From contig NZ_QLTS01000003.1 of NCBI RefSeq assembly GCF_003269275.1, positions 62,001 through 126,000 of the forward strand: DNA of 64,000 bases, given 5' to 3'. This document shows, piece after piece, positions 17,161-26,498 of this stretch. The position numbers were made by a program, and so were the translations under genes. The notes under the pieces were generated by a model. It ran no database searches and was not told where the DNA came from. It saw nothing but the letters and a program-made list of their open reading frames with translations. Every line of letters starts with the position of its first letter. Positions within the stretch are counted from its first letter, which is position 1. Source of the DNA: Phascolarctobacterium faecium DSM 14760. Its GTDB lineage: Bacteria; Bacillota; Negativicutes; Acidaminococcales; Acidaminococcaceae.

Positions 17161-17444
17161 CTTCTCACCTCCGTTCCTAACTGGTAATTATATTTTTATT
17201 ATAACATCTGCATCTTGAACTAATCGCTACGATTATGACACTGGAAGTGCCGATTTTGCTGCCATAAAATTTAACCCGTACCTGATATTACATCGAATAT
17301 ATCAATTATGAAATTTTTGTCGTAACACGATTTACTTTAAGCTATAGTAAAGCTGTACAAAGTTACTACCCTTCTCTAAATTATTCGAATATTTAGACAC
17401 CGTTTCATGTTTCTCATTATCTTCACTCAAAGGAGGGCTTTTAC
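17161..17444. promoter_or_regulatory. Divergent control region between the LytTR system and permease 2
   Basis: A 284-bp AT-rich gap with promoters expected in both directions. It contains an inverted repeat TTTACT-N9-AGTAAA at 17332-17352, about 100 bp before the permease start. The gap before permease 1 has a related palindrome, ATACTTTAAAAGTAT, near 13600. RBS AAAGGAGGG lies 9 bp before the permease ATG. I see no RNA gene here. Confidence 0.35.
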
Positions 17445-18911
17445 ATGTCAGCATCAAACCAAAAAGGCAGTATGCAAAAAACACTGTCACTCTGGAATTT
17501 TTTTACAATCGGTTTCGGAGCTATTATCGGAACCGGCTGGGTTTTGATGGTAGGCGACTGGATGATCATTGGTGGAGGTCCTGTAGCAGCTATGATCGCC
17601 TTTATTATTGGAGCTGTATTTCTACTGCCTATCGGAGCTGTATTCGGAGAACTTACTGCAGCAATCCCTATTTCCGGCGGCATCGTTGAATATGTAGACC
17701 GTACTTATGGAAATACCATGTCCTATATTACCGGCTGGTTCTTGGCTTTAGGCAATGCAATCCTCTGTCCATGGGAAGCAATTGCTATTTCAACGCTCGT
17801 TTCAGATATGTTCGGAGATTTATTTCCAATCCTCCGTTCAATTAAGCTCTATTCAATTATGGGCGCTGATGTCTACCTGCTTCCCACTGTTATTGCTCTG
17901 AGTTTTGCTGTTTATGTAATCATCCAAAATTTTCGTGGTGCTTCCGCAGCGGCAAGCCTACAGGCATTTCTTACTAAAGCCCTGCTCTGTGGAATGATTC
18001 TTGCTATGGGTATCTCACTTGTTAAAGGCGGCCCTGAGAACATCCAACCAATTTTTGCCAGTGTTGAAGGTGCGGCTTCATCAACTTCAGCTTCAACTAT
18101 GTTTGCCGGTATCATCTCGGTTCTTGTTATGACACCATTCTTTTACGCAGGTTTCGACACTATTCCTCAACAGGCAGAAGAAGCCGCTGAAGGTCTCGAC
18201 TGGAACAAATTTGGGCGTGTTATCAGTCTAGCACTGCTAGCCTCCGGCGGTTTTTATATGGTCTGCATCTATTCCTTTGGCAGTATCATACCCTGGACTG
18301 ATTTTGTAAAAAGTTCTGTTCCTGCTTTAGCTTGTTTGAAAACAATAAATATTTTTTTGTATATCGCAATGCTCTGCATTGCCACAATCGGGCCTATGGG
18401 TCCCATGAATTCTTTTTATGGTGCTACAAGCCGTATTATGCTTGCTATGGGACGTAAAGGCCAACTGCCCAGATCTTTTGCTGAAGTAGACCCTGTTTCA
18501 GGAACTCCCAAAACAGCTAATATTCTCTTAGCCGTTTTAACTGTTATCGGCCCATTTCTAGGAAAAAAGATGTTAGTACCACTGACTAATGTCTCAGCTC
18601 TGGCTTTTATTTTCGCCTGTACTATGGTCAGTTTCTCCTGTTACAAAATGCGCCTTACAGAACCTGATCTTCCCAGACCTTATAAAGTACCAGGCGGAAA
18701 ATTTGGCATCTCACTGGCCTGTCTTGCAGGATCACTGATCGTACTTCTGATGATAGTTCCCGGAAGCCCCGCTACACTAAATGCCGTAGAATGGAGTATC
18801 GTTTTGGGATGGCTGGCTATAGGCCTGATTATCAAAACTTTGCACCGAAATAAAACCTCTGGATCTACAACAATTTCGATATCCATAGATGACACACAGA
18901 TTCATAAATAA
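17445..18911 (+). CDS. APC-family amino-acid/amine permease, copy 2
   Basis: A 488-residue, roughly 12-span carrier closely related to the gene at 13666: both share NFFTIGFGAIIGTGW, the substrate-region FYAGFDTIPQQAEEAAEGLD and the late PRPYKVPGGK. It starts after a near-perfect RBS and is followed 49 bp later by the amidohydrolase, with no terminator between them. The pair probably imports a compound and hydrolyses it (inference). Confidence 0.88.
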   Translation: MSASNQKGSMQKTLSLWNFFTIGFGAIIGTGWVLMVGDWMIIGGGPVAAMIAFIIGAVFLLPIGAVFGELTAAIPISGGIVEYVDRTYGNTMSYITGWFLALGNAILCPWEAIAISTLVSDMFGDLFPILRSIKLYSIMGADVYLLPTVIALSFAVYVIIQNFRGASAAASLQAFLTKALLCGMILAMGISLVKGGPENIQPIFASVEGAASSTSASTMFAGIISVLVMTPFFYAGFDTIPQQAEEAAEGLDWNKFGRVISLALLASGGFYMVCIYSFGSIIPWTDFVKSSVPALACLKTINIFLYIAMLCIATIGPMGPMNSFYGATSRIMLAMGRKGQLPRSFAEVDPVSGTPKTANILLAVLTVIGPFLGKKMLVPLTNVSALAFIFACTMVSFSCYKMRLTEPDLPRPYKVPGGKFGISLACLAGSLIVLLMIVPGSPATLNAVEWSIVLGWLAIGLIIKTLHRNKTSGSTTISISIDDTQIHK

Positions 18912-18960
18912 CTTTAATTAAAAACCATATTCACAAAAAATAATCAAGGGGGTATTTATC

Positions 18961-20202
18961 ATGAAAAAAATCGCTTTAGTTGGAGGTTATCTCATTGATG
19001 GCACCGGTAGAGAACCACTTGTAAACTCATTAGTCTTGGTCGAAGGCAAAAAAATAACCTATGCCGGACCTGCCAAGCAAATCTCTCCTGAATATGAACA
19101 GATCGATATTAATGGCAAAACTATCATGCCAGGACTTATTGATACGCACTTGCACTTTTCCGGCAACTTGACCGATGACGATACCGAGTGGGTTTTAGAA
19201 GATCGCGTTCAAAAAACGGTAGTAGCTGTACAACAGGCCCACGAATGTTTGGAAAATGGTTTGACTACAGTCGGAGAAATCTCTTATTCAGGCCTTGCAA
19301 TCCGAAATATGGTAGAAAAAGGTGTTATGCAGGGACCACGTGTCGTCGGTACAGGATTAGGCTTCTGCCGTACCTGCGGCCACGGAGATTCTCATAAACT
19401 TCCTATTTGGTATAATGAACAATCTCATCCATGGGCTGAACGTGTAGACGGCCCCTGGGAACTGCGTAAAGCTGTCCGCAAAAGACTGCGTGAAAATCCT
19501 GACGCTATCAAAATATGGTCTACCGGCGGCGGCATTTGGCGCTGGGATCAAAAATTAGACCAGCATTATACCTTTGAAGAAATCAAGGCTGTCGTTGACG
19601 AATGCAATATGGTCGGTATCCCAGTCTGGTCTCACGCCGAAGGTTACGGTGGCGCCCTTGATTCTGCAAAAGCCGGAGTTCATCTGATTATCCATGGACA
19701 GACCTTAAATGATGAATGTCTTGATATCATGGCTGAAAAAGGGATTTACTTCTGCCCAACAATCCAATTCCTTAACGAATGGTTCAAAACATACGCGCCG
19801 CCATACATCCCAGAGGTACACGATCAGTATTCCGGAGCAACTGTTGCAGAAAAAGAACTGAACCGTGTTTACGCCAATCTGCGTAAAGCAAAATCCAAAG
19901 GCATAGGGTTAACCATTGGCTCTGATAGCTTCTGTTCCAGCCTTACACCTTACGGGACCACTGCTATCGGCGAAATGTATTCTTTCGTAGAAAAAGCCGG
20001 CATTTCAGAAATGGATACTATCGTTGCAGCAACAAAAGTAGGTGCTGAAATGCTGAAGGTCGATAAAATAACCGGCACTTTAGAAGTAGATAAGTTTGCT
20101 GATATCCTTGTCCTAGATGGCAATCCTTTAGAAAATATACGCGCTGTTGCAGTTAACAATATGAAAATTATCATGAAAGAAGGTACAATCATAAAACAAT
20201 AA
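18961..20202 (+). CDS. Metal-dependent amidohydrolase (imidazolonepropionase / Xaa-Pro dipeptidase-like group)
   Basis: A 413-residue amidohydrolase-superfamily enzyme. After the small N-terminal sandwich (LIDGTGREPLVNSLVLVEGK) come the metal ligands: PGLIDTHLHFSG (HxH near residue 62), a central Lys in AIKIWSTGGG, VWSHAEGYGG, LIIHGQ and the final Asp in TIGSDSFCSS. This is the binuclear or mononuclear zinc pattern of cyclic-amide and carboxypeptidase-like members. RBS AAGGGGG is 8 bp upstream. Following the APC permease, it likely opens a cyclic amide or cleaves an acylated amino acid brought in by that carrier. Substrate not determinable from sequence. Confidence 0.82.
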   Translation: MKKIALVGGYLIDGTGREPLVNSLVLVEGKKITYAGPAKQISPEYEQIDINGKTIMPGLIDTHLHFSGNLTDDDTEWVLEDRVQKTVVAVQQAHECLENGLTTVGEISYSGLAIRNMVEKGVMQGPRVVGTGLGFCRTCGHGDSHKLPIWYNEQSHPWAERVDGPWELRKAVRKRLRENPDAIKIWSTGGGIWRWDQKLDQHYTFEEIKAVVDECNMVGIPVWSHAEGYGGALDSAKAGVHLIIHGQTLNDECLDIMAEKGIYFCPTIQFLNEWFKTYAPPYIPEVHDQYSGATVAEKELNRVYANLRKAKSKGIGLTIGSDSFCSSLTPYGTTAIGEMYSFVEKAGISEMDTIVAATKVGAEMLKVDKITGTLEVDKFADILVLDGNPLENIRAVAVNNMKIIMKEGTIIKQ

Positions 20203-20253
20203 CCTTCTGCAGCTACTTGGGTAACATTATCATCCTCCTACATAAGTTTCTCA

Positions 20254-20290
20254 AGCAAACGGAAGGGAATTTCCCTTCCGTTTGCTGCTT
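20254..20290 (+). terminator. Terminator-like hairpin after the amidohydrolase gene
   Basis: A 15-bp perfect stem AGCAAACGGAAGGGA / TCCCTTCCGTTTGCT (20254-20268, 20272-20286) with a 3-nt loop. It is followed by a short T-stretch only. Confidence 0.7.
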
Positions 20291-20293
20291 TAC

Positions 20294-20327
20294 AGTAAAA
20301 AAGTCTGCCGCATAAGCGACAGACTTT
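20294..20327 (-). terminator. Intrinsic terminator of the DUF1847 gene
   Basis: On the minus strand AAAGTCTGTCGC-TTAT-GCGGCAGACTTT is followed by further T residues (T6 in all); the stem has one G-U pair. It ends the gene that stops at 20345. Confidence 0.85.
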
Positions 20328-20344
20328 CATAAAAAAATATTTTC

Positions 20345-20941
20345 TTATACAGTGCCTTCTTCCAAAATTCCCAGCTTACGGCGCCAGTAACGTGAATAAA
20401 CCGCCCCAGCAGGATTATTTGCTAAAACCCTGTCCTTAGTAATTATACTGGAAACCGGCACTTTGGATTCCATGGTAAAAAGCATATCGTGACCTACGCA
20501 AAGCCCTACGATAAAATTCAATTCTGTACCGCCTTCATTCAGCAGGCGGGCCTGCACTTTAGGATTACACATAGCTTCACGCTGTCCGGGTTTGATTTTT
20601 TCCAGTTCCAGCAGATCTTTATCAACGGAACAGACTTTGCAGCATACTGATTGAACATCCAGCCCTTCCTTCTTAAAATACTGGACACAAAAATGAGCTT
20701 CATTGGCTAAACCGATGCAAAAGGCTATCCCGACTTTCTTTACACCCATCTCTTTAGCGAAAAATACGCTTTCTTCCAAACGTGTCATTTTCAAATAATT
20801 GCGGCTCTCTGTCGCAGACGACGCTCGCATCATTTTTTTATCTTCGTCGGTATAATACTCGCTGATTTCTTCATGAGTCAGACGAGTACAGTTCTGACCG
20901 CTGGTATAACATTTGTGATGAGGGCAAAAAGCACAGTTCAT
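20345..20941 (-). CDS. DUF1847-type cysteine-rich metal-binding protein
   Basis: A 198-residue soluble protein with eleven Cys, beginning MNCAFCPHHKCYTSGQNCTR, a CxxC-x4-C-x5-C cluster. Further Cys occur in VGIAFCIGLANEAHFC and VCCKVCSVDKD. A conserved FIVGLCVGHDMLF segment is typical of DUF1847 proteins, which are common in strict anaerobes and presumed to bind a metal or Fe-S centre. Function unknown. It is monocistronic and divergent from the tetrapyrrole operon. Confidence 0.8.
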   Translation of the reverse strand: MNCAFCPHHKCYTSGQNCTRLTHEEISEYYTDEDKKMMRASSATESRNYLKMTRLEESVFFAKEMGVKKVGIAFCIGLANEAHFCVQYFKKEGLDVQSVCCKVCSVDKDLLELEKIKPGQREAMCNPKVQARLLNEGGTELNFIVGLCVGHDMLFTMESKVPVSSIITKDRVLANNPAGAVYSRYWRRKLGILEEGTV

Positions 20942-21158
20942 AAGTCATTCCTCCTATCATAGGCTGATGTTTATCTGTAAGTATTCGCCGCTCAAACAGC
21001 AAATCCTTTTTCTAATTTTAATATAGCAAGCAACAGCTCTGATTTCCTGCTCTGCAACACTCTTTTAACTGGAAATAAATCCTAATTTATGATATTATAG
21101 TTGTTGTATTTTTCAACATTTATCCTTACGTAAAATCTATTTTTATAAGCAGGTAAAC

Positions 21159-21818
21159 ATGCAGCAGAATTCTTTTTCTTATCCGGCCATGCTGGACTTA
21201 AAAAATAAAAAATGTGTCATTATCGGCGGTGGTAAAGTAGCCGTCCGTAAAGCGCTGCCATTGATCGAAGCAGGTGCGGACCTGACTGTAATCGCACCTG
21301 CGGCTGACCCGCAGCTGTTGACTTTAGCAAAGACCGGACTGCTGCAGCTGGAACTGCGCGCTTATGCAGACAACGATCTCATTGATGCTTTTGTAACGAT
21401 TGCAGCAACCGACGATTTTCATATCAACAGAAAAATCGCTGCTGCTGCACCCTGTCTCTGTAATGTTGTTACAGAACCGTCATTAGGTAACTTCAGTGTG
21501 CCTTCAACCGTAAAAAACGGGGCTTTGACATTTACTCTGTCTACCGGAGGTATGCCCGCTTTGACGCGGGTACTGTCACAGGACCTTAGGGCATATTATG
21601 GCTCTGATTTTGCCGAATTCAACGAATTCTTACAACAGCTTCGACGAGAACTGAAAACAATAGCTACTACACCTGAAAAGCGTACTGCTTTCTGGCGTCA
21701 GACTTTAAACCAATCCGTCATCGGCCTGCTTCATGCAGGTAAGCTTGACCAAGCAAAGGAGATCATTACTGATGCAGCTAATCGTTTTAGGCTTGAATCA
21801 CAAAACAGCCCCCGTTGA
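21159..21818 (+). CDS. Precorrin-2 dehydrogenase / sirohydrochlorin ferrochelatase (CysG N-domain/Met8-like)
   Basis: A 219-residue protein: a Rossmann NAD site CVIIGGGKVAVRKALPLIEAG (quoted in part; residues 17-36), then TIAATDDFHINRKIAAAAP and the central NVVTEPSLGNFSVPSTVKNG typical of the SirC/Met8 fold, with a C-terminal helical domain. It oxidises precorrin-2 to sirohydrochlorin using NAD. It heads the tetrapyrrole operon and overlaps hemA by 47 bp. With CbiK encoded about 17 kb downstream, it feeds siroheme and cobalamin synthesis. Confidence 0.88.
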   Translation: MQQNSFSYPAMLDLKNKKCVIIGGGKVAVRKALPLIEAGADLTVIAPAADPQLLTLAKTGLLQLELRAYADNDLIDAFVTIAATDDFHINRKIAAAAPCLCNVVTEPSLGNFSVPSTVKNGALTFTLSTGGMPALTRVLSQDLRAYYGSDFAEFNEFLQQLRRELKTIATTPEKRTAFWRQTLNQSVIGLLHAGKLDQAKEIITDAANRFRLESQNSPR

Positions 21819-23079
21819 GATCCGTGAACGTTTCAATTTTTCACAGGATAGAACGGTTCGTGTGCTGCGCCGGCTGCGCAATAACGACAACCTCAACGAA
21901 GCAGTTTTACTTTCAACCTGCAACCGTACTGAACTTTATATGGTGCTGGAAGATCCTGCTGCCGGATTACATTTTATCCGTACTTTGCTGCGCCATCTGG
22001 CAGGCGAACAATATAAACCCGACTATTTCTATAATCTGACCGGCATTAATTGCGTCCGTCATCTGTTTAAAGTCGCTTCCAGCCTTGACTCACTCATCAT
22101 CGGGGAAGGCCAGATCCTGAGCCAGATTAAAAATGCATATCATCTGTCCCGCAGCTGCGGTATGACAGACACTTTGTTCAACACCTTATTTAATCGTGCT
22201 ATCGCCGTCGGCAAGCGTGTACGTACAGAAACAAAGATCGCCTACAGTTCTGTTTCTGTTTCTTCCGCCGCGGTAGATCTGGCTATCGACGTTGTCGGCG
22301 ATCTGACTAAAGCCAATATTTTAGTATTGGGTGCCGGCAGAATGAGTGAACTGACCGCCCGCCATTTGATTGATAAAGGCGCTAAAACTATCTTTGTCAG
22401 TAACCGTAATCTGTCTCACGCTCAAGAACTGGCAGAAAAATTTAACGGTACTGCGATCCCGTATAACGAATTTATGCATCAGGCGATAACCTCTGATATC
22501 ATTATCACTTCTACAGGAGCGCCTCACTATGTGATAACAGAACAGGGTGTACGCGATATTATTCCTAAACGCAGCGGCAAACCGCTTATTTTAGTTGATA
22601 TTGCCGTTCCCCGTGACGTTGATCCTCTGGTTGGAGATATAGAAGGCGTTACCCTGTATAATATCGACGATCTGGAAGGCGTTGTCGATATGAATAAGAA
22701 TTTCCGATCTTCTGAAGCCAAGGTGGCTGAAGCAATTATTGACGAAGAAATAACGGCACTGAAAGAACGGCTGCGCTATCTGACGATGCGGCCTGTAATG
22801 GTGCAGCTGCATGAAAAAATGAATTTTCTGCGGCAGAAGGTTTTAAAACGGGCATTTGCCAAACTGCCAAATCTTACTGATAAAGAACGCCGTATCATCG
22901 ATATCATGACTCAGCGCCTGGAACACAAATTCCTGCGCGAACCAATGACAGCTATGAACAGTGCTGCCGGAACGGCAGATGAAGAACGTTACAGAGATAT
23001 GATCTGCGAGTTATTTTTACTCAACGATTCGGGAGAGGACTATATAGGTGATGAAAACAAATTTGATTATTGGGACTAG
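21772..23079 (+). CDS. hemA: Glutamyl-tRNA reductase
   Basis: The start at 21772 follows AAAGGAG by 8 bp inside the end of the previous gene and gives MQLIVLGLNHKTAPVEIRER, the invariant HemA N-terminus. The catalytic Cys is in LLSTCNRTELYMV (about residue 50), with SSLDSLIIGEGQILSQIKNA and the NADPH site ILVLGAGRMSELTARHL following. 435 residues, normal length. It reduces glutamyl-tRNA to glutamate-1-semialdehyde, the first committed step of the C5 pathway, and its product is used by HemL at the end of this operon. It overlaps hemC by 32 bp. Confidence 0.95.
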   Translation: MQLIVLGLNHKTAPVEIRERFNFSQDRTVRVLRRLRNNDNLNEAVLLSTCNRTELYMVLEDPAAGLHFIRTLLRHLAGEQYKPDYFYNLTGINCVRHLFKVASSLDSLIIGEGQILSQIKNAYHLSRSCGMTDTLFNTLFNRAIAVGKRVRTETKIAYSSVSVSSAAVDLAIDVVGDLTKANILVLGAGRMSELTARHLIDKGAKTIFVSNRNLSHAQELAEKFNGTAIPYNEFMHQAITSDIIITSTGAPHYVITEQGVRDIIPKRSGKPLILVDIAVPRDVDPLVGDIEGVTLYNIDDLEGVVDMNKNFRSSEAKVAEAIIDEEITALKERLRYLTMRPVMVQLHEKMNFLRQKVLKRAFAKLPNLTDKERRIIDIMTQRLEHKFLREPMTAMNSAAGTADEERYRDMICELFLLNDSGEDYIGDENKFDYWD

Positions 23080-23971
23080 ACAGAGCCTGCTGGCTCTGTG
23101 GCAAAGCAATCATATTGCCGACCTTCTGCGCAGGCAATATCCGGAATGTACTGTAACTTTAAAAAAAATCATTACCAAGGGAGACCGTATCCTTGATGTA
23201 CCGCTGGCCAAAATCGGCGGCAAGGGACTTTTTACCAAGGAACTGGAAACTGCTCTTCTAGAAGGTGAAATTGATCTTGCCGTCCACAGTCTGAAAGATA
23301 TGCCTACTGTTCTGCCGGAAGGCCTGTGCCTGACAGCGGTTACCAAGCGGGCTAATGCTGGCGACGCTTTTGTCAGCAATAAATATGCTTCTATCGAAAC
23401 ACTGCCGCAGGGAGCAGTTCTGGGTACTTCCAGTCTGCGCCGCAAAGCCCAGCTTTTGTCAGCACGCCCGGATCTGAAAATCGTAGATTTACGAGGCAAC
23501 GTCGATACGCGTCTGCGGAAGCTTGACGACGGCCAAATGGATGCTATAATCCTTGCTGCGGCAGGATTGACTCGTCTCGGATATACCGATCGGATCAGAG
23601 AAATAATCCCCCATAATTTCTGCTTACCCGCAGTTGGACAAGGCGCTTTGGCAATCGAATGCCGCACCGATAATACAGAAGTAAGAGCTATGCTTAATTT
23701 TTTAAATGACCAGCCTACCAAACAGGCTACTGATGCCGAACGTGCTTTTTTAGGGCTCATTGAGGGCGGCTGCCAGGTCCCTATTGGTGTACATGCTGTC
23801 ACTGAAGGAGATGCTGTATCTATTGAAGCAATCATCGCATCTCTGGACGGAAGCACTGTTTTACGCGATACGATCAGAGGCCAGGCTGTAAATGCTGCAG
23901 AACTTGGAAAAGAACTTGGCAATAAAATGTTAGATCAGGGCGGCCGTGCAATTCTCGCCGAGATCATGTAA
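23048..23971 (+). CDS. hemC: Porphobilinogen deaminase (hydroxymethylbilane synthase)
   Basis: A 307-residue enzyme. Signature stretches: IIGTRQSLLALWQSNHI, KGLFTKELETALLEGEIDLA, LGTSSLRRKAQLL and the dipyrromethane cofactor Cys in IEGGCQVPIGVHA near residue 240. It polymerises four porphobilinogens into hydroxymethylbilane. The GTG at 23048 or the ATG at 23051 can serve as start; GGGAGAGG lies upstream and both lie inside the hemA end, indicating coupled translation. Confidence 0.95.
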   Translation: MMKTNLIIGTRQSLLALWQSNHIADLLRRQYPECTVTLKKIITKGDRILDVPLAKIGGKGLFTKELETALLEGEIDLAVHSLKDMPTVLPEGLCLTAVTKRANAGDAFVSNKYASIETLPQGAVLGTSSLRRKAQLLSARPDLKIVDLRGNVDTRLRKLDDGQMDAIILAAAGLTRLGYTDRIREIIPHNFCLPAVGQGALAIECRTDNTEVRAMLNFLNDQPTKQATDAERAFLGLIEGGCQVPIGVHAVTEGDAVSIEAIIASLDGSTVLRDTIRGQAVNAAELGKELGNKMLDQGGRAILAEIM

Positions 23972-23983
23972 GGAGAGAAATTA

Positions 23984-25501
23984 ATGACAAAACAGGGAAA
24001 AGTTTACTTGATCGGTGCAGGCCCCGGTGATCCCGGTCTGCTTTCAATCAAAGCCATGGAATGCTTGCAAACAGCCGACGCTGTCGTTTACGACCGTTTG
24101 GCAGATCCGAGAATTTTAGCTTATGCTAAAGACGACGCAGAAATGGTCTATGTCGGTAAAGCTTCTGCCAACCATACAATGCGTCAGCCAGATATCAATA
24201 AACTGCTGGTAAAGCTGGCAGCCGAAGGTAAGACTGTTGCCCGCCTCAAAGGCGGTGATCCTTTTGTTTTCGGACGCGGCGGTGAAGAAGCTATTGAACT
24301 TTTAGAAGCCGGACTGCCATTTGAATTCGTTCCCGGCGTAACTTCTGCCATCGCAGTTGCCGAATACGCAGGCATTCCTGTCACCCATCGTCACGTAGCC
24401 ACTTCCTTTGCAGTCATTACCGGCCACGAAGACCCTACCAAAGGCGAATCAACTATTAACTGGAGCGGTCTTGCTACCGCTGTTGATACTTTAGTTTTCC
24501 TGATGGGTGTCGAAAATCTTACTAATATTACAAAAAATCTCATCGCCAACGGGCGCAGCGCCGATACTCCGGCAGCAGTCATTCGCTGGGGCACCAAACC
24601 GGAACAGCGCACTCTGATCACTACTGTCGGTACTGCTGCTGCCGACGTTGCCGCGGCAAATCTGAAACCGCCGGCAATTTTTATCGTCGGTAATGTTGTC
24701 AAACTGCGCGAGCAGCTGCAGTGGTTCGATAACAAACCTCTCTTTGGCAAAACAATCGTAGTAACCAGAGCCCGCGCGCAGGCCAGTGCTTTGACCAGAC
24801 AGCTGGAAGCCGCTGGTGCTCGTGTAATCGAGGCGCCGGCAATCAAAATCATACCCCCGGAAGATTATACCCCGCTGGATAAAGCAATCGAAAACATCAA
24901 AACCTACAAATGGCTGATCCTGACCAGTGCTAACGGCGTTACCGCTTTCTTCAATCGCCTTGATAATGCCGGATTAGATTCCCGTTCCCTGTCTGACATC
25001 AAAATAGCCGCTATCGGCAGTGAAACGGCGAAAGCTTTAAAAAACTATGGCATCTCCGCCGATTTAGTGCCCCCAGCCTTCAAGGCTGAAGAACTGGCCG
25101 AAACCCTGTCAACAGAAGTGCAAGTTGGTGATAAAATCCTGCTGGCACGCGCTAAAGTAGCCCGTGAAGTATTACCGGAAAGCCTGCGTGCTTTAGGAGC
25201 CAGCGTTGATGTTGTAACTGCCTATGAAACTGTTACCGCTCTGGATAACAAAGAAGAATTGCTGACTGCTCTGCAAAACGGAGAAGTTGATCTTGTTACT
25301 TTTACCAGTTCCTCAACTGTTACTAATCTTTTGGCATCCTTAGGCGATCAAAGAGAACTTATCAATAATATTCCAGCAGCGGCTATTGGCCCTGTTACCG
25401 CCGAAACCTGCCGCCAAAATAATCTTGAACCTGACATCATAGCTGAAACATTTACTATTGCAGGTTTGACAGACGCTATTCAAAGATATTATAAGGAGTG
25501 A
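23984..25501 (+). CDS. cobA-hemD: Fused uroporphyrinogen-III C-methyltransferase and uroporphyrinogen-III synthase (CobA-HemD)
   Basis: A 505-residue fusion. Residues 1-245 are the SAM-dependent SUMT domain ([63 protein letters not shown]). After a short linker ([20 protein letters not shown]) residues ~253-505 are the HemD synthase ([29 protein letters not shown]). One polypeptide thus closes the tetrapyrrole ring and methylates it to precorrin-2, directing flux to siroheme and cobalamin. Such fusions are common in anaerobic Firmicutes. It ends in AAGGAGTGA, so its stop overlaps the hemB RBS. Confidence 0.95.
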   Translation: MTKQGKVYLIGAGPGDPGLLSIKAMECLQTADAVVYDRLADPRILAYAKDDAEMVYVGKASANHTMRQPDINKLLVKLAAEGKTVARLKGGDPFVFGRGGEEAIELLEAGLPFEFVPGVTSAIAVAEYAGIPVTHRHVATSFAVITGHEDPTKGESTINWSGLATAVDTLVFLMGVENLTNITKNLIANGRSADTPAAVIRWGTKPEQRTLITTVGTAAADVAAANLKPPAIFIVGNVVKLREQLQWFDNKPLFGKTIVVTRARAQASALTRQLEAAGARVIEAPAIKIIPPEDYTPLDKAIENIKTYKWLILTSANGVTAFFNRLDNAGLDSRSLSDIKIAAIGSETAKALKNYGISADLVPPAFKAEELAETLSTEVQVGDKILLARAKVAREVLPESLRALGASVDVVTAYETVTALDNKEELLTALQNGEVDLVTFTSSSTVTNLLASLGDQRELINNIPAAAIGPVTAETCRQNNLEPDIIAETFTIAGLTDAIQRYYKE

Positions 25502-25506
25502 TCAGT

Positions 25507-26487
25507 ATGGGCTTTCCTATTTACCGTCCCCGCCGCCTGCGCGCTACAGAAAACCTGCGCAGCATGATCCGAGAGACTGAACTTTCCGTTAAAGACCTCA
25601 TTTATCCGTTATTCGTCGTCCCGGGCACCGGTGTAAAAAATGAAATTGAATCGCTGCCGGGCAATTACCATTGGTCCTTAGACCGTTTACCGGAAGTTTT
25701 ACAGGAAATCAGCGAACTTGGAATTCCTGCCGTTATACTGTTTGGTATCCCCTCTTATAAAAATGCTGTCGGCAGTAGCGCCTGGGATGCAGAAGAACCT
25801 GTACAGCAGGCCTGCCGCCTGATCAAAAACACTTATCCCGAACTGGTAGTCGTCACCGATGCCTGCCTGTGTGAATATACAGAACATGGCCATTGCGGCG
25901 TTCTGGAAAACGGCTGTACTGTCAACAATGATGAAACGTTGCCGCTTTTAGCTAAAATCGCAGTTTCCCACGCTCAAGCTGGCGCTGATGTCATTGCGCC
26001 ATCCAATATGATGGACGGTTATGTCAAAGTTATGCGTGAAGCCTTAGACGAAGCAGGTTTCAGCAATGTGTCCCTGATGGCTTATTCAGCTAAATACGCT
26101 TCAGCCTATTATGGTCCTTTCCGCGCTGCAGCCGATTCCACTCCCTCTGCAGGCGACCGCAAAGGCTATCAGATGGATCCCGGCAACAGTGACGAAGCTC
26201 TGCGTGAAGTGGCTCTTGATATCGAGGAAGGCGCAGATATCGTTATGGTAAAACCCGCTTTGGCTTTTATGGATATCATCAGCCGTGTCAAAGAAACATT
26301 TAACCGCCCTTTATGCGTTTATAATGTCAGCGGTGAATACGCTATGGTCAAAGCAGCAGCAGCAAAAGGCTGGATCGATGAACAGCGTATCGTTATGGAA
26401 ACGATGCTCGGTTTTAAACGTGCCGGCGCCAAAATGATCATCACCTATCATGCTCTCGACGTAGCCAAATGGCTGCTGGGCAAATAA
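25507..26487 (+). CDS. hemB: Delta-aminolevulinic acid dehydratase (porphobilinogen synthase)
   Basis: The start at 25507 has AAGGAG 8 bp upstream. 326 residues with the zinc-site Cys cluster [14 protein letters not shown] (around residue 120), the active-site Lys region [17 protein letters not shown] and the Schiff-base Lys in [14 protein letters not shown]. This is the zinc-dependent type. It condenses two aminolevulinates to porphobilinogen. It sits between the cobA-hemD fusion and hemL. Confidence 0.95.
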   Translation: MGFPIYRPRRLRATENLRSMIRETELSVKDLIYPLFVVPGTGVKNEIESLPGNYHWSLDRLPEVLQEISELGIPAVILFGIPSYKNAVGSSAWDAEEPVQQACRLIKNTYPELVVVTDACLCEYTEHGHCGVLENGCTVNNDETLPLLAKIAVSHAQAGADVIAPSNMMDGYVKVMREALDEAGFSNVSLMAYSAKYASAYYGPFRAAADSTPSAGDRKGYQMDPGNSDEALREVALDIEEGADIVMVKPALAFMDIISRVKETFNRPLCVYNVSGEYAMVKAAAAKGWIDEQRIVMETMLGFKRAGAKMIITYHALDVAKWLLGK

Positions 26488-26498
26488 GGAGGCCGCAT

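Noticed and set aside
17357-17407. LytTR binding sites (ACAAAGTTAC and ACCGTTTCA)
   Set aside because: Spacing of about 42 bp and weak match to the usual pair of 9-bp sites 12-13 bp apart; not reported as a feature.
23110-23922. 270-codon minus-strand frame
   Set aside because: Exactly antisense to hemC, Ser/Arg-rich shadow translation.
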